Source of the DNA: JBDRMV01 sp043825615 | Lineage (GTDB): Bacteria; CG03 | DNA: 64,000 nt | NCBI GenBank assembly: GCA_043825615.1 | Contig: JBDRRS010000011.1 | Coordinates: 1 to 64,000, forward strand | Direction of reading: 5' to 3' | Shown: positions 33,000-42,218 of the stretch, piece by piece | Layout of the letters: the number at the start of each line of letters is the position of its first letter | Numbering within the stretch: the stretch's first letter is position 1 | Program-made: the position numbers and the translations under genes | The notes under the pieces: model-generated | The model's database searches: none | What the model was told of the DNA's origin: nothing | The model's input: the letters and a program-made list of their open reading frames with translations, nothing else

Positions 33000-35032
33000 A
33001 CATTCTGATTTATTCGGATAAATTTCTGCCCACAATCGGCGGTTCCTGCAGGGTTGCGTATGAACTGGCAAAAAGGTTTAACTCTTTGGGGCATCTGGTT
33101 TCCGTGCTTACCATAGATTCCGTAACGCCGGAAAGGTCTGCGTTTGACGGGCAGTTGCCGTTTCGGATATTCAGAACGCCGACTTACCAGCCGCACCTGT
33201 TCAGGCGTTTTCTGACTTACCGGTATTTCAGGAATGTTTTAATCAGGCGCAAGGTGCAATGTATTTATATCCTTGCTTCACATTATGATTATCTGCTTAT
33301 AAGCGCGGCCGGGCGCATGAGGATTCCTTACGTCGTGAGTATTCAAACGCCGCAGGAACTTATACTGCCGGTCACGCCGCGCAGATACATTAGTAAATTT
33401 AAAAAACGGTATGCAGATGCCTCTGTGTTTGTTGCAACTACAGAGGCGATTAAAAGGAATCTTGTAAAAATAGGTGTTCCTGAAAGCAAGATAAAAATGG
33501 TGTACATCGGAACGAATCATGACAGATTCAGACCCGGTGTTGATTTTTCGCACATCAATGAAAAATATGCTCTAAAAGGGAAACGCATAATTCTTACGGT
33601 AACCCAGCTGGTTCAGAGCAAGGGGATAGGGGATGTTTTGATGGCATTGAAGGAAGTCACAAAAAAAATACATAATGTTGTATATTTAATCGTTGGAACA
33701 GGGGACTACGGAAAAAAACTCAGGGAGCAGGTTCTTAAATTAAATTTAGAGGACTCGGTCATTTTTATAGGAATTGTTCCTCATGAGGAACTGCCGGCAT
33801 ATTACTGCGCCGCCGACTTGTTCGTAATGCCTTCATACAGTGAAGGGATGGGCCTTTCCTATCTGGATTCACAGGCCTGCGGCTGTCCTGTTGTGGGATG
33901 CAGAGGTGTTTCTGAAGACGCTGTTTCGGACGGCGTTACCGGCAGATTGGTGCATCCCGGAAACATTAACGAACTTTCCGCAGTTATTCTGAAACTTTTA
34001 TCGGATGAGAATCTGCGCGGAAAAATGGGCGCCGCCGGGCGTGAGATGATTTTGAAAAATTTTAACTGGGACAGCATATCTAAAGCGAATACGGATATCA
34101 TGCTGGATTTATGCGGCGTGGAGCAAAAAAGGACGAACCCTCTTGTAAGCATTATAATTCCGACACACAACAGGGGTCATCTGATAACGGAGTCGATTGA
34201 AAGCGTTTTGAAGCAGACGTACCGGAATTTCGAAATTATAGTTGTTGACGACGGCTCAACCGACGGCACAAAAGAGAGAGTTTCAGCGATAAATGACCAG
34301 CGGCTCAAATATGTGAGAGTCGAAGAAAGAAAAGGCCCTGCTTCCTCGCGCAATACGGGTATACGCCTCGCCCGCGGCAGATACATTGCTTTTCAGGACG
34401 ATGACGATTACTGGCTGAAGGATAAACTTCAGAAACAGGTTGTCGCCCTGGAAAAAAATCCCGCATCCTTCGGGCTCGCTTACAGCGGCGTCTGGAGGAG
34501 CAAAAACGGCAGTAAAAAATATTCACCCGCCGGCAGGAACGTAAAGTACACGGGGAATCTTTACAGTCGTCTGCTCAGGGGTAATTTCATAACGATTCAT
34601 GTACTGGTGAAGCGCGAATGTTTCGAAAAATTGGGATACTTTGATGAAAACCTGCCCGCTCTGGAGGACTGGGATATGTGGCTCAGAATGTCCGGCGAAT
34701 ACGATTTTTTTTACATTGATGACCCTCTTACCGTTTGCCGCGAAACCTCAAACAGCGTTAACTCCAACTGGAGAAATACTGTTAATGCGACGAAGATGAT
34801 TGTAAAAAAGTATTCGGGGGTTCTCAGAAGGCATAAAAAAACACTGTCGCATCATTCTTTCCGCATCGGGAAAATTCTTGTTAAAAACGGCGAGGCGGAG
34901 GAAGGAATAAAAAATATATTCGATGCCATAGGGATATACCCTCTGAATTTGTATTACTGGAGAACGCTGGTGCAGGCATCTATTATAAAGGGGACGGAAT
35001 GGATAAGGAGACAAATACGTACGGGTGAATAA
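32996..35032 (+). CDS. Bifunctional GT4-GT2 glycosyltransferase fusion
   Basis: A 678-residue two-enzyme fusion. Residues 1-370 are GT4: FLPTIGGSCRVAYELAKRF at the start, LTVTQLVQSKGIGDVLMAL, and the SEGMGLSYLDSQACGCPVVGC nucleotide-sugar motif. Residues about 383-620 are GT2: VSIIIPTHNRGHLITESIESVLKQTYRNFEIIVVDDGSTDGTKE and the AFQDDDDYW metal site. The C-terminus is helical. The junction is at about 375-382 (EQKRTNPLV). It may add two successive sugars. ATG32996 overlaps the previous stop and its own stop overlaps the ligase gene by 8 nt. Confidence 0.88.
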   Translation: MNILIYSDKFLPTIGGSCRVAYELAKRFNSLGHLVSVLTIDSVTPERSAFDGQLPFRIFRTPTYQPHLFRRFLTYRYFRNVLIRRKVQCIYILASHYDYLLISAAGRMRIPYVVSIQTPQELILPVTPRRYISKFKKRYADASVFVATTEAIKRNLVKIGVPESKIKMVYIGTNHDRFRPGVDFSHINEKYALKGKRIILTVTQLVQSKGIGDVLMALKEVTKKIHNVVYLIVGTGDYGKKLREQVLKLNLEDSVIFIGIVPHEELPAYYCAADLFVMPSYSEGMGLSYLDSQACGCPVVGCRGVSEDAVSDGVTGRLVHPGNINELSAVILKLLSDENLRGKMGAAGREMILKNFNWDSISKANTDIMLDLCGVEQKRTNPLVSIIIPTHNRGHLITESIESVLKQTYRNFEIIVVDDGSTDGTKERVSAINDQRLKYVRVEERKGPASSRNTGIRLARGRYIAFQDDDDYWLKDKLQKQVVALEKNPASFGLAYSGVWRSKNGSKKYSPAGRNVKYTGNLYSRLLRGNFITIHVLVKRECFEKLGYFDENLPALEDWDMWLRMSGEYDFFYIDDPLTVCRETSNSVNSNWRNTVNATKMIVKKYSGVLRRHKKTLSHHSFRIGKILVKNGEAEEGIKNIFDAIGIYPLNLYYWRTLVQASIIKGTEWIRRQIRTGE

Positions 35033-36218
35033 ACGGGAATTTATTGAAAGGGCTGTTTTCTGGGGCATTTTAATTATTGCTTTTGCTATTCCTCTGCTTG
35101 GCGGCACTGCGGGAAGGAATATCAAGTATCTGTGGATGGCTATAGGGGTTCTGTGGATTTTAAGGGGGAACGTTTCACTTAAAGGGCCTCTCTTTCTACC
35201 GGTTTGCATGTTCGCGATGATTACGGTTCTGTCTGCTTTGACGGGCGTCAACCCGGGCAGAAGTTTCCGCTTTATTGTAAGAGAAGACATAAACATCCTG
35301 CTTTTTTTTATTGTTGCCGGCTGCGTAAGAAATAAAAAACATTTTGATTTAATTGTCAGAGTTTTTCTTTTGTCCGCAGCAGCGGTTTGCTTTCTGGCGG
35401 TTCTGCAATATGTGTTTCAACGCAGTTCATTCGTTCAAAAAATCCTTGGTTATGCCGGCGTCAGAGGTCTCACCGGCGGCAGGGCTGATACCACTAGGGC
35501 GCATCCCCTGATACTTGCAGATAATCTGTGTTTGTATATACCGCTTGCGGCGGCTTTTTTAGCGTCGGCAAAAAAGAGGCTGCTTCCGGCATTGTGTCTG
35601 GTTGCAATGATTTCTACGCTTATTTTCACTTACAGCAGGGGGCCGGCTATATATTTGAGCGTTGTTTTTATTATGGCGTCTGTTTTATTTTTCAGGAAAC
35701 TGAAATGGCTGATTTTGACAACTGTTTTGACGGTTTTTCTGACAGTTTCAATTGTCTCAATAACTAAAGGTCTATCAATTAAAAGGCGGCTGAACTTGAA
35801 TCCGGGGGGCAGAATAGATCTCTGGAAGTCATCGCTGCTGATGATTAAGGACAGAACTCTTTTCGGCGTCGGCCCGGGGAATGTCATACCTGTTTATGAG
35901 AAATCGTACAGGATGAAGAAAATCCGGTTTTACCATTTGCACAATACGTTTATCCATATAACGGCTGAAAGGGGAATTTTTGCGCTGTTCATTTATCTGT
36001 GGGTAATTTTTATTTTTTTCCGCAGTTTGTACAGACGGGTTAAAATTCTCGGTTTCAGCGATACGCGCGGAATTATTTTAACCGGAATGATGTTCGGCTT
36101 TGCCGCTTACACCCTGGCGGGGCTGACCGATTACACTTTTTACCGCTCGGAGATGTATTTCCCGTTTTATTTTTTAGCGGGCCTCGCAATGTCAAAAGCG
36201 GTTGACGAAAACGGGTAA
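35025..36218 (+). CDS. O-antigen ligase-like membrane protein
   Basis: A 397-residue polytopic protein with about ten membrane helices. It has the Wzy/WaaL (PF04932) hallmark: the central TYSRGPAIYLSVVFIMA helix and the large loop with RIDLWKSSLLMIKDRTLFGVGPGNV and YHLHNTFIHITAERGIFAL (H-N-x-F-I). It would ligate or polymerise undecaprenyl-linked glycan in the periplasmic leaflet. Start GTG35025 overlaps the fusion glycosyltransferase gene. Confidence 0.85.
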   Translation: MNKREFIERAVFWGILIIAFAIPLLGGTAGRNIKYLWMAIGVLWILRGNVSLKGPLFLPVCMFAMITVLSALTGVNPGRSFRFIVREDINILLFFIVAGCVRNKKHFDLIVRVFLLSAAAVCFLAVLQYVFQRSSFVQKILGYAGVRGLTGGRADTTRAHPLILADNLCLYIPLAAAFLASAKKRLLPALCLVAMISTLIFTYSRGPAIYLSVVFIMASVLFFRKLKWLILTTVLTVFLTVSIVSITKGLSIKRRLNLNPGGRIDLWKSSLLMIKDRTLFGVGPGNVIPVYEKSYRMKKIRFYHLHNTFIHITAERGIFALFIYLWVIFIFFRSLYRRVKILGFSDTRGIILTGMMFGFAAYTLAGLTDYTFYRSEMYFPFYFLAGLAMSKAVDENG

Positions 36219-36933
36219 AAATGTGGACATAAAGCTGAAAGACATAACGGGGGTTGTGGTCGCTTACAATACAAAAGACCTGCTGGAGACCTGTCTGAAA
36301 TCAATAAGAACTTTTTATCCTGATTTAAAAATCATTATTGTAGACGGTTCCGAAGAGAATAATCCCTGTTACGAATATGTCAGGAGCATCGAGGACAAGA
36401 ACACAAAACCTGTTTCACTGGGGTTTAACATAGGGCACGGCGACGGGCTTGACAGAGGCATAAAAATGGCGTCGACCGATTTCGTCGCAGCGATTGACTC
36501 GGACATAATAATGAAAAAACCCCCGATTGAGGAAATGCTGAAATTGTTTGAAGAAGACACATTCGGCGTGGGCGAAATACAGCACGTAAATAAAAGGGGA
36601 ATAAACATCCCCTCCGGCGATAAAAAAGCCATTCGCTACCTGCATCCCTTTTTCCAGATAATAAACAAAAGGATATACGGGAATTTTCCTCCGTACGTGC
36701 ATCACGGAGCGCCCTGCATTCTCACGATGATTGACATACACAGGAAGAAACTTTCAGGGAATATATTAAAGGATTTTCCGGTGAGGGAATATATCCGGCA
36801 CGACTGGGAAGGAACAAGAAAACTGGACCCGCTTGAATTTAAAAGCGGGTGGGTAACTTACAAGAGCGTCAGCGGGTACAGGGCTTTTTTCCGCAGGATA
36901 AAAAATCGGTTCAAGGACATTTTCATAAGATGA
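36202..36933 (+). CDS. GT2-like glycosyltransferase
   Basis: A 243-residue GT2-like protein: TGVVVAYNTKDLLETCLKSIRTFYPDLKIIIVDGS, the IGHGDGLDRGIKMA segment (retained acceptor-proximal GxG) and the VAAIDSDIIM metal-binding D-S-D. The start is uncertain: TTG36202 overlaps the upstream gene by 17 nt, whereas GTG36223 gives a beginning closer to other GT2 enzymes. The C-terminal part is basic. Substrate unknown. It ends just at the AT-rich boundary of the locus. Confidence 0.78.
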   Translation: MTKTGKNVDIKLKDITGVVVAYNTKDLLETCLKSIRTFYPDLKIIIVDGSEENNPCYEYVRSIEDKNTKPVSLGFNIGHGDGLDRGIKMASTDFVAAIDSDIIMKKPPIEEMLKLFEEDTFGVGEIQHVNKRGINIPSGDKKAIRYLHPFFQIINKRIYGNFPPYVHHGAPCILTMIDIHRKKLSGNILKDFPVREYIRHDWEGTRKLDPLEFKSGWVTYKSVSGYRAFFRRIKNRFKDIFIR

Positions 36934-37016
36934 ATTTATTAAAGAATATTTATAAAATGATGGTAAGGACAATAGATAAGAATAGTACTGTCTGTATTTT
37001 TTTGCAAAAGCAGTAA
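36930..37016 (+). CDS. 28-residue ORF, possible gene remnant
   Basis: The ATG overlaps the stop of the upstream glycosyltransferase (ATGA) and a frame of 28 codons follows (MNLLKNIYKMMVRTIDKN...). This looks like the 5' end of a lost gene in the operon rather than a functional peptide. There is no independent ribosome site. It lies at the start of the AT-rich segment. Confidence 0.3.
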   Translation: MNLLKNIYKMMVRTIDKNSTVCIFLQKQ

Positions 37017-37031
37017 ACGACAGTATTATAT
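37002..37031 (+). promoter_or_regulatory. Candidate promoter at AT-rich boundary
   Basis: TTGCAA (37002-37007) and TTATAT (37026-37031) lie 18 bp apart, or TATTAT (37024-37029) with 16 bp. An inverted TACTGTC...GACAGTA pair (about 36986 and 37019) brackets the region. It would drive the two-domain glycosyltransferase gene. Confidence 0.35.
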
Positions 37032-37053
37032 TTTAAACGTTGAAGAGGATATT

Positions 37054-38628
37054 TTGAGCGGGAAACTTACAATAGCCGTTATGGTTCCTGTTACGAGCAG
37101 GAATGCCGGTTATAAAAGTGTTGACGATATTGAAATATTCAAGATTTTTCTACCCTCTTTTATTAAATCTCTAACCGGCGCGGATACGAACAGGTTTAAA
37201 TACTGGTTCTATCTGGGATATGACGAGGGAGACAGGTTTTATGATAAGGAACAGAATATAAATGAGATTAAATCCAGATTCAGCGAAATGGTAAATTCGG
37301 AAAGTATTATCTTGAAAGAGATAAAAAGATGCAGGGATACTATGAATTGCCCGGCATATGTATGGAACATACTGTTTAAAGATGCGTACGATGACGGCTG
37401 TGATTATTTCTATCAGATGGGAGACGATATTTTATTGCTTACCCCCGGCTGGAGCGAGCGGTTTGTGAATGTTCTTAAGAATAACAACGATATTGGCGTG
37501 ACAGGCCCTCTTGAGAAACATAATCAAGCGTATATGACACAGACATTTGTTTCGCGAGAGCACAAAAAAATATTTGGCAGTTATTTTCCATCATCTATTA
37601 AGAACTGGTGCTGTGATTACTGGATACACCAGGTGTATATGCCGGAGCATGCTCTGTGGCAGAAGGATATAATGGTTTTGAATACCAGCGTCTATACAAC
37701 AAATGAAAGATATGAAGTTGCGCCGATTCCGCAAGAGGAAATAGAAAATGTGATAAGTAAAGACCGTCCGCTATTGAGCGAATGGCTCTTATATAACAGG
37801 AAAGGCAGGGGTAATCATAAATGCATAGATATTGTGGTATTGTCACATGAAAGGACGGAAATGATTACGGAAATGCTGATTAAGCTGAAAGAACGGACAC
37901 TGTATCCGCACAGAGTTATTGTATGTGATAATAAATCATCATCTGCCGCAAGAGATAACCTGAAAAGACTTAAGAGTGAGGGTTACATACACAAGCTGAT
38001 TTTCAATAATTTCAACAAGTGGCCGGAAGGTTTTAATCCGGGACTGAAAGAAGTTAACGGAAATCTGTATTGTCTGTCAGACCCGGATATTATTGTGCCG
38101 GAACTGGGTGAGAAATGCTGGCTCACAAGATTGGTGGAATTAATGGATAAATATCATTTTATTGGGAAATTAGGACTCCACATCAGTCTTGAGAACTACT
38201 GTAAAAATCAGGGATTCTTGATGTACAACAAAGAACGTTACATTAATACCTTCGAATCAGGGTATATTGAAAACGCAGACAATAAGATATTCAAAGCGCC
38301 TGTAAATACGGCCATGGCTATCTGCAGAAGGTCGCTGTTTAAAACTTACAACGGCGGGTATCCTGAAATTCCGGGCAGGGAATATCAAAATATGTATAAA
38401 GAATGCTATGGAATAGGCAGGACATCCCCGCCGCTGAGTTGTATACATCTGGGGTTTAATGAATGTATGGACTTAGGCAGGGTAAATCTGGAATATGTGA
38501 CGGTAAGAAGTAAAATTATTCCTTCAAAGTATAATAAAAAGTTGCGTTGGGTATTAAAATATAAGAGATTTAAAAAAAGAATTGGACTTTTCGGGAAAGA
38601 GCTGCTTAATCGGCAGGGTGCAGAGTAA
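37054..38628 (+). CDS. Two-domain glycosyltransferase-like protein
   Basis: A 524-residue protein with two GT-A-like halves. Half one (about 1-250) starts AVMVPVTSRNAG and has FYQMGDDILLLTPGWSERFV with an acidic metal-site motif (MGDDI). Half two (about 266-500) starts IDIVVLSHERTEMITEMLIKLKE, with VIVCDNKSS and LYCLSDPDIIVPE (DPD). Cys- and Trp-rich stretches (SIKNWCCDYWIHQ) are unusual for the family. Start TTG37054. Base composition is more AT-rich than neighbours. Which half is catalytic is unclear; the function is likely glycan assembly. Confidence 0.65.
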   Translation: MSGKLTIAVMVPVTSRNAGYKSVDDIEIFKIFLPSFIKSLTGADTNRFKYWFYLGYDEGDRFYDKEQNINEIKSRFSEMVNSESIILKEIKRCRDTMNCPAYVWNILFKDAYDDGCDYFYQMGDDILLLTPGWSERFVNVLKNNNDIGVTGPLEKHNQAYMTQTFVSREHKKIFGSYFPSSIKNWCCDYWIHQVYMPEHALWQKDIMVLNTSVYTTNERYEVAPIPQEEIENVISKDRPLLSEWLLYNRKGRGNHKCIDIVVLSHERTEMITEMLIKLKERTLYPHRVIVCDNKSSSAARDNLKRLKSEGYIHKLIFNNFNKWPEGFNPGLKEVNGNLYCLSDPDIIVPELGEKCWLTRLVELMDKYHFIGKLGLHISLENYCKNQGFLMYNKERYINTFESGYIENADNKIFKAPVNTAMAICRRSLFKTYNGGYPEIPGREYQNMYKECYGIGRTSPPLSCIHLGFNECMDLGRVNLEYVTVRSKIIPSKYNKKLRWVLKYKRFKKRIGLFGKELLNRQGAE

Positions 38629-38736
38629 AATAGAAGAAGGATAATTTGGGATATTCTTGAAATTGAGAAAAAACTAAATAAAATGTAAACACTGCAGGTT
38701 CCCGTATTTTTCTGTCAATTTAACCGGTAGAAGTGT

Positions 38737-39897
38737 TCAATGCTGCACCACAATACTTGAGTAAATCTGTTTTGTTTCAATTGCCGTATTTTTCCAGGAG
38801 AAGTTATTTAATTTTTCTTGCCCTTTGTTAATTAATTTTTTTCGAAGGGATGTGTCGTGTAATATTAATTTCACGGCGCTTAGAATAGACTTTCCATCAT
38901 TCGGGTCAAAATAGAGAGCCGCTCTGTCGGCTATCTCGGGCAGGGAACCGGTATTGCTTGCCAGAACAGGGCAATTATTGGCGAAAGCTTCTATGATTGG
39001 AAACCCGAAACCCTCGTATTTTGAGGGGAAACAAAAAGCCAGAGCATTGGCGTAATAGTAAGATAATTCTTCGTCGCTTTTTGGAAAGTATTGTATAACT
39101 TTGTTTTTAATGTGCAAGTTTTTCAAAGTATTTGTTTCCTCCGCAGTAAATGTTCCGCTACCGATACAGACAAGAAATAGTTCTTCATTTGTGCTTAGTA
39201 AAGAGGATATAGATTGCAGGAAAAAAACGAAGTTTTTATAAAGGCATCTGCTCCCTACGAAGAGCAAATATTTGTTTGGCATTTGGGGATTGTTATTTGT
39301 AATATTTTGAGTATCTGTTAATGAACAGCCATGGTATATTACCTTGATTTTATTTTCAGGAATACCTAATAAATGCATAATATCTCTCTTCGTATTTTTA
39401 GAAACAGCAATTATTTTGGTGGCTTTTTGAGCCAGCTCCTTTTTTTGTTTACTTGTTTTGTCATTCCCCGGAAACAAATTAGGAAATTTTTCATGTATCA
39501 TATCATGAATGGTCAAAATAAAAGGCTTTGAACCGATATATTTCAAAAAGTAGGGATTGTAATATGTGGGATGGAAAATATCAAAATCCCCCTTTTTTAA
39601 AGATGTTATGCTTGCGTTGAGGTTTTCTTTGACATTTTTAACCCGCTCCTTTTTCCGTGCCCGTCGCGGGAGTAGAAGTTCAAATAAGGTAGAAATGAAT
39701 GAAGTTTTGTTCTTTTGTTTTTTCTGCGCGGAAAATAAAGGATTATCCTGCATGTGGATGTTATCAGTATGTAGTAAGGAAAGAGAAACTTCAATATCCT
39801 TATCTGATGAATAATGCTTAATCAGTTCGCTGAAGTAGCGGGATATCCCGCCGCTTCTCTGCTCCTGAAAGATTTGGTGGTCGTACAGCACTTTCAT
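38737..39897 (-). CDS. Glycosyltransferase family 4 (opposite strand)
   Basis: A 386-residue GT4 enzyme, convergent with the surrounding genes. N-terminal KVLYDHQIFQEQRSGGISRYFSELIKHY and HPTYYNPYFLKYIGSKPFILTIHD; C-terminal LLFVGSRCLYKNFVFFLQSI, CFPSKYEGFGFPIIEAFANNCPVLASNTGSLPEIA with the E-x7-E site. It overlaps the methyltransferase upstream (on the minus strand) by 4 nt. AT-rich composition and reversed orientation suggest that this two-gene unit arrived separately. Confidence 0.88.
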   Translation of the reverse strand: MKVLYDHQIFQEQRSGGISRYFSELIKHYSSDKDIEVSLSLLHTDNIHMQDNPLFSAQKKQKNKTSFISTLFELLLPRRARKKERVKNVKENLNASITSLKKGDFDIFHPTYYNPYFLKYIGSKPFILTIHDMIHEKFPNLFPGNDKTSKQKKELAQKATKIIAVSKNTKRDIMHLLGIPENKIKVIYHGCSLTDTQNITNNNPQMPNKYLLFVGSRCLYKNFVFFLQSISSLLSTNEELFLVCIGSGTFTAEETNTLKNLHIKNKVIQYFPKSDEELSYYYANALAFCFPSKYEGFGFPIIEAFANNCPVLASNTGSLPEIADRAALYFDPNDGKSILSAVKLILHDTSLRKKLINKGQEKLNNFSWKNTAIETKQIYSSIVVQH

Positions 39898-40706
39898 AAT
39901 ATGTCTTTTTTGCTCATTGCTATAATACGGTACATATCATCGGTGGTTTTACTCTTTAAGGATTTGAAACATTTTTTACAAAGGTATTTTTTTAGTATTT
40001 TACGATACCCGCTGTTGTTTTGTTTCAGGAATAAATCGATATAAAAATTGTTTAATTGTCTTTCTGTTAGGATATGAAAGTTGTTTTTTGAATGGAGATT
40101 TAACTCATATTTTTTCGCGATAAATTCCAGTGTTTTTTTTGAATAAAAAGATATATGCTGGCCGTGATCCAGCCCGTAATACCACCACTCTTCCGGTTTT
40201 GGAACCTCTTTCGGCAACAAATTTGTTGTGAATATTATATTTCTGCTTATGGAGAGCATTCTTTTGATTTCTGTAAGAGGATTTACAAAATGTTCAAAAC
40301 TTTCGAAAGAAGTAATGAGTTCAATATTACGAACCAGTGGATTATATTCAAATCCTTTTGCAAACAAATTTTCGGAATACGGGTCCAGCCAGTAGAAATC
40401 AAATCCCGTATCTCTCATTAAACGGGTTAAAATACCGTAGCCGCCTGCATAGTCGAGATATTGCCCCTCTCTGTTAAAAAGATAATACAACAAGGGGGTA
40501 ATTATTTTTGACAAAGACAGGTTCCTTTGAAGCAAGCCAGTATCGCTGTTGTTGATAGCAGTGAGGTACGATTCCTTCAGCCAATAAGGGTCTTCCGTCT
40601 GTAAAAACTTGCAAGTTTTACACTGGTAATATTTTACACTGTATTTGAAAAGCAGTGTGCCGTTAAATATATGAGTATTTTCATTCCCGCAGATTTTACA
40701 TTTCAT
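39894..40706 (-). CDS. Zinc-ribbon SAM methyltransferase
   Basis: A 270-residue class I methyltransferase. The N-terminal zinc-binding motif (CKICGNENT and CKTCKFLQ) and YLDYAGGYGILTRLMRDTGFDFYWLDPYSEN define a Methyltransf_23-type sugar methyltransferase; FESFEHFVNPLTEIKRML is the motif around the active region and ISFYSKKTLEFIAKKYEL follows. The C-terminus has CKKCFKSLKSK, a second cysteine pair. It probably methylates a sugar handled by the adjacent GT4. The product is not deducible. Confidence 0.8.
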   Translation of the reverse strand: MKCKICGNENTHIFNGTLLFKYSVKYYQCKTCKFLQTEDPYWLKESYLTAINNSDTGLLQRNLSLSKIITPLLYYLFNREGQYLDYAGGYGILTRLMRDTGFDFYWLDPYSENLFAKGFEYNPLVRNIELITSFESFEHFVNPLTEIKRMLSISRNIIFTTNLLPKEVPKPEEWWYYGLDHGQHISFYSKKTLEFIAKKYELNLHSKNNFHILTERQLNNFYIDLFLKQNNSGYRKILKKYLCKKCFKSLKSKTTDDMYRIIAMSKKDIL

Positions 40707-40773
40707 TTTTCTGCCTCAGCGTTCTGCCCGTATAAATAATAGCATCTTTTGCGGAATATTCAAAATACAGGAT

Positions 40774-40803
40774 TTAACTTCCCGGATTTTTATTTGATAT
40801 AAT
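40774..40803 (+). promoter_or_regulatory. Promoter with perfect TATAAT
   Basis: TTAACT (40774-40779) and TATAAT (40798-40803) are separated by 18 bp in the divergent gap between the minus-strand methyltransferase and the CmcI-like gene. Transcription would start near 40810, followed by GTGGAGG and ATG40840. Confidence 0.45.
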
Positions 40804-40839
40804 CAAACAGTATCGGTGAATAGGCGGTGGAGGCAAAAT

Positions 40840-41511
40840 ATGACTGTAATGAAACTCTTGAGGTGGCTGAGAATAAACGTAAAAGAAAAAATAATCGTAA
40901 ACCAGTTTCATAAACTCTATTACGGCCGATGCAGCAGGACATGGGGCAACACGTTCTGGATGGGCGTGCCGGTGCTGAAGTGTCCGCTGGACATGTGGGT
41001 TTACCAGGAGATTATTTTTGAAATAAAACCCGACATCATAATAGAATGCGGCACCGCAAATGGCGGCGGGGCTTTATTTCTGGCTTCCGTATGCGACCTG
41101 ATAGACCACGGGGAGATTGTGACCATAGATGTTGCGGAACAGGGCTGTCCGGCACACAAGAGAATAAAGTTCCTGCTCGGCTCATCAGTATCCGAAGAAA
41201 TTCTGGAAAAAGTCAGAGAAGCGGTTGCCGGCAAAGAAAAGGTGATGGTTATCCTTGATTCGGCGCATGATAAGGAACATGTGCTGAATGAATTGAGAAA
41301 ATACAGCGGTTTGGTAAGTAAAGGCAGCTACATAATTGTTGAAGACAGCAACATAAATGGCCATCCTGTCTCGCCCGGCTCAGGGCCAGGCCCCATGGAA
41401 GCTGTTAAGGAATTTTTAAAAGAAAAGGGTAAAGAATTTATTATAGATAAAACAAAAGAAAAATTCTTTTTAACATTCTTTCCCAACGGGTATCTGAAAA
41501 GGACAGGATAA
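40840..41511 (+). CDS. CmcI-family (cephalosporin hydroxylase-like) methyltransferase
   Basis: A 223-residue CmcI-family protein (PF04989), a Rossmann-fold class related to sugar O-methyltransferases: NTFWMGVPVLKCPLDMWVYQEIIFEIKPDIIIECGTANGGGALFLA, then VMVILDSAHDKEHVLNELRKYSGLVSKGSYIIVEDSNINGH. In glycan clusters these are often rhamnose or other sugar O-methyltransferases. ATG40840 is chosen over GTG40816 because GTGGAGG sits 6 nt upstream. It starts a new plus-strand unit. Confidence 0.8.
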   Translation: MTVMKLLRWLRINVKEKIIVNQFHKLYYGRCSRTWGNTFWMGVPVLKCPLDMWVYQEIIFEIKPDIIIECGTANGGGALFLASVCDLIDHGEIVTIDVAEQGCPAHKRIKFLLGSSVSEEILEKVREAVAGKEKVMVILDSAHDKEHVLNELRKYSGLVSKGSYIIVEDSNINGHPVSPGSGPGPMEAVKEFLKEKGKEFIIDKTKEKFFLTFFPNGYLKRTG

Positions 41512-41572
41512 TAATTCAGGAAATTGCATTTGAATTTTGCTAACATATAAAATAACGGGAGGTTGAGGTGTT

Positions 41573-42148
41573 ATGATGGAACGGTTTGAAATTATTAACA
41601 GATTCGTAAAAAAATACAAGTATAAAAGGTATCTTGAGATAGGGGTGGACGAGGGACTGGCTTTTAAAAAAATAAAAATAAAGCACAAGGTTGGCGTTGA
41701 CCCTAATGGGGATACCGACTACAGGATGACATCGGATGAGTTTTTTGCACAGACAAGCGAAAATTACGACATCATATTTATTGACGGTCTGCACCACAGC
41801 AGTCAGGCGGACAAGGATATTCAGAACGCTTTGAAGCACTTGAATGATGGCGGAACAATAATCCTGCACGACTGCAATCCCCTGAGTGAAGGGCACCAGA
41901 GAGTGCCGAGGGTGCAGACCGCATGGACGGGCGATGTGTGGAAATCCATTGCCCGATTGAGGAACAGCGCCCCGGATTTGGAAATATATGTTGTGGATAC
42001 CGACTGCGGCTGCGGCGTGATAAGAAGGGGACAGCAGAAACTTTACAGCGACCCTGTTGAATATACATACGAGTATCTTGACGCTCACAGAAAGGAACTC
42101 CTGAACTTGATATCGGCGGACGAATTCAAAAAAAGAATAAAACAATAA
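41573..42148 (+). CDS. Methyltransf_24-type methyltransferase
   Basis: A 191-residue class I methyltransferase: RYLEIGVDEGLAFKKIKIKHKVGVDPNGD (motif I region), YDIIFIDGLHHSSQADKDIQNALKHLNDGGTIILHDCNPLSEGH (motifs IV and post-motif with the HDCN metal-type residues). It resembles O-methyltransferases of the CmcI/Methyltransf_24 group acting in polysaccharide loci. GGGAGG precedes ATG41573 (or ATG41576). No overlap with neighbours. Confidence 0.78.
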   Translation: MMERFEIINRFVKKYKYKRYLEIGVDEGLAFKKIKIKHKVGVDPNGDTDYRMTSDEFFAQTSENYDIIFIDGLHHSSQADKDIQNALKHLNDGGTIILHDCNPLSEGHQRVPRVQTAWTGDVWKSIARLRNSAPDLEIYVVDTDCGCGVIRRGQQKLYSDPVEYTYEYLDAHRKELLNLISADEFKKRIKQ

Positions 42149-42218
42149 TTTCCTCTGCGCGGTGTGGTTAAACGCATTTATTTTATGTTGCTTTAAAATT
42201 TGCTAATATAAAACTACT

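Noticed and set aside
41046..41258. Second-frame ORF inside the CmcI-like gene
   Set aside because: It shows no similarity and has skewed composition; it lies wholly inside a clear gene.
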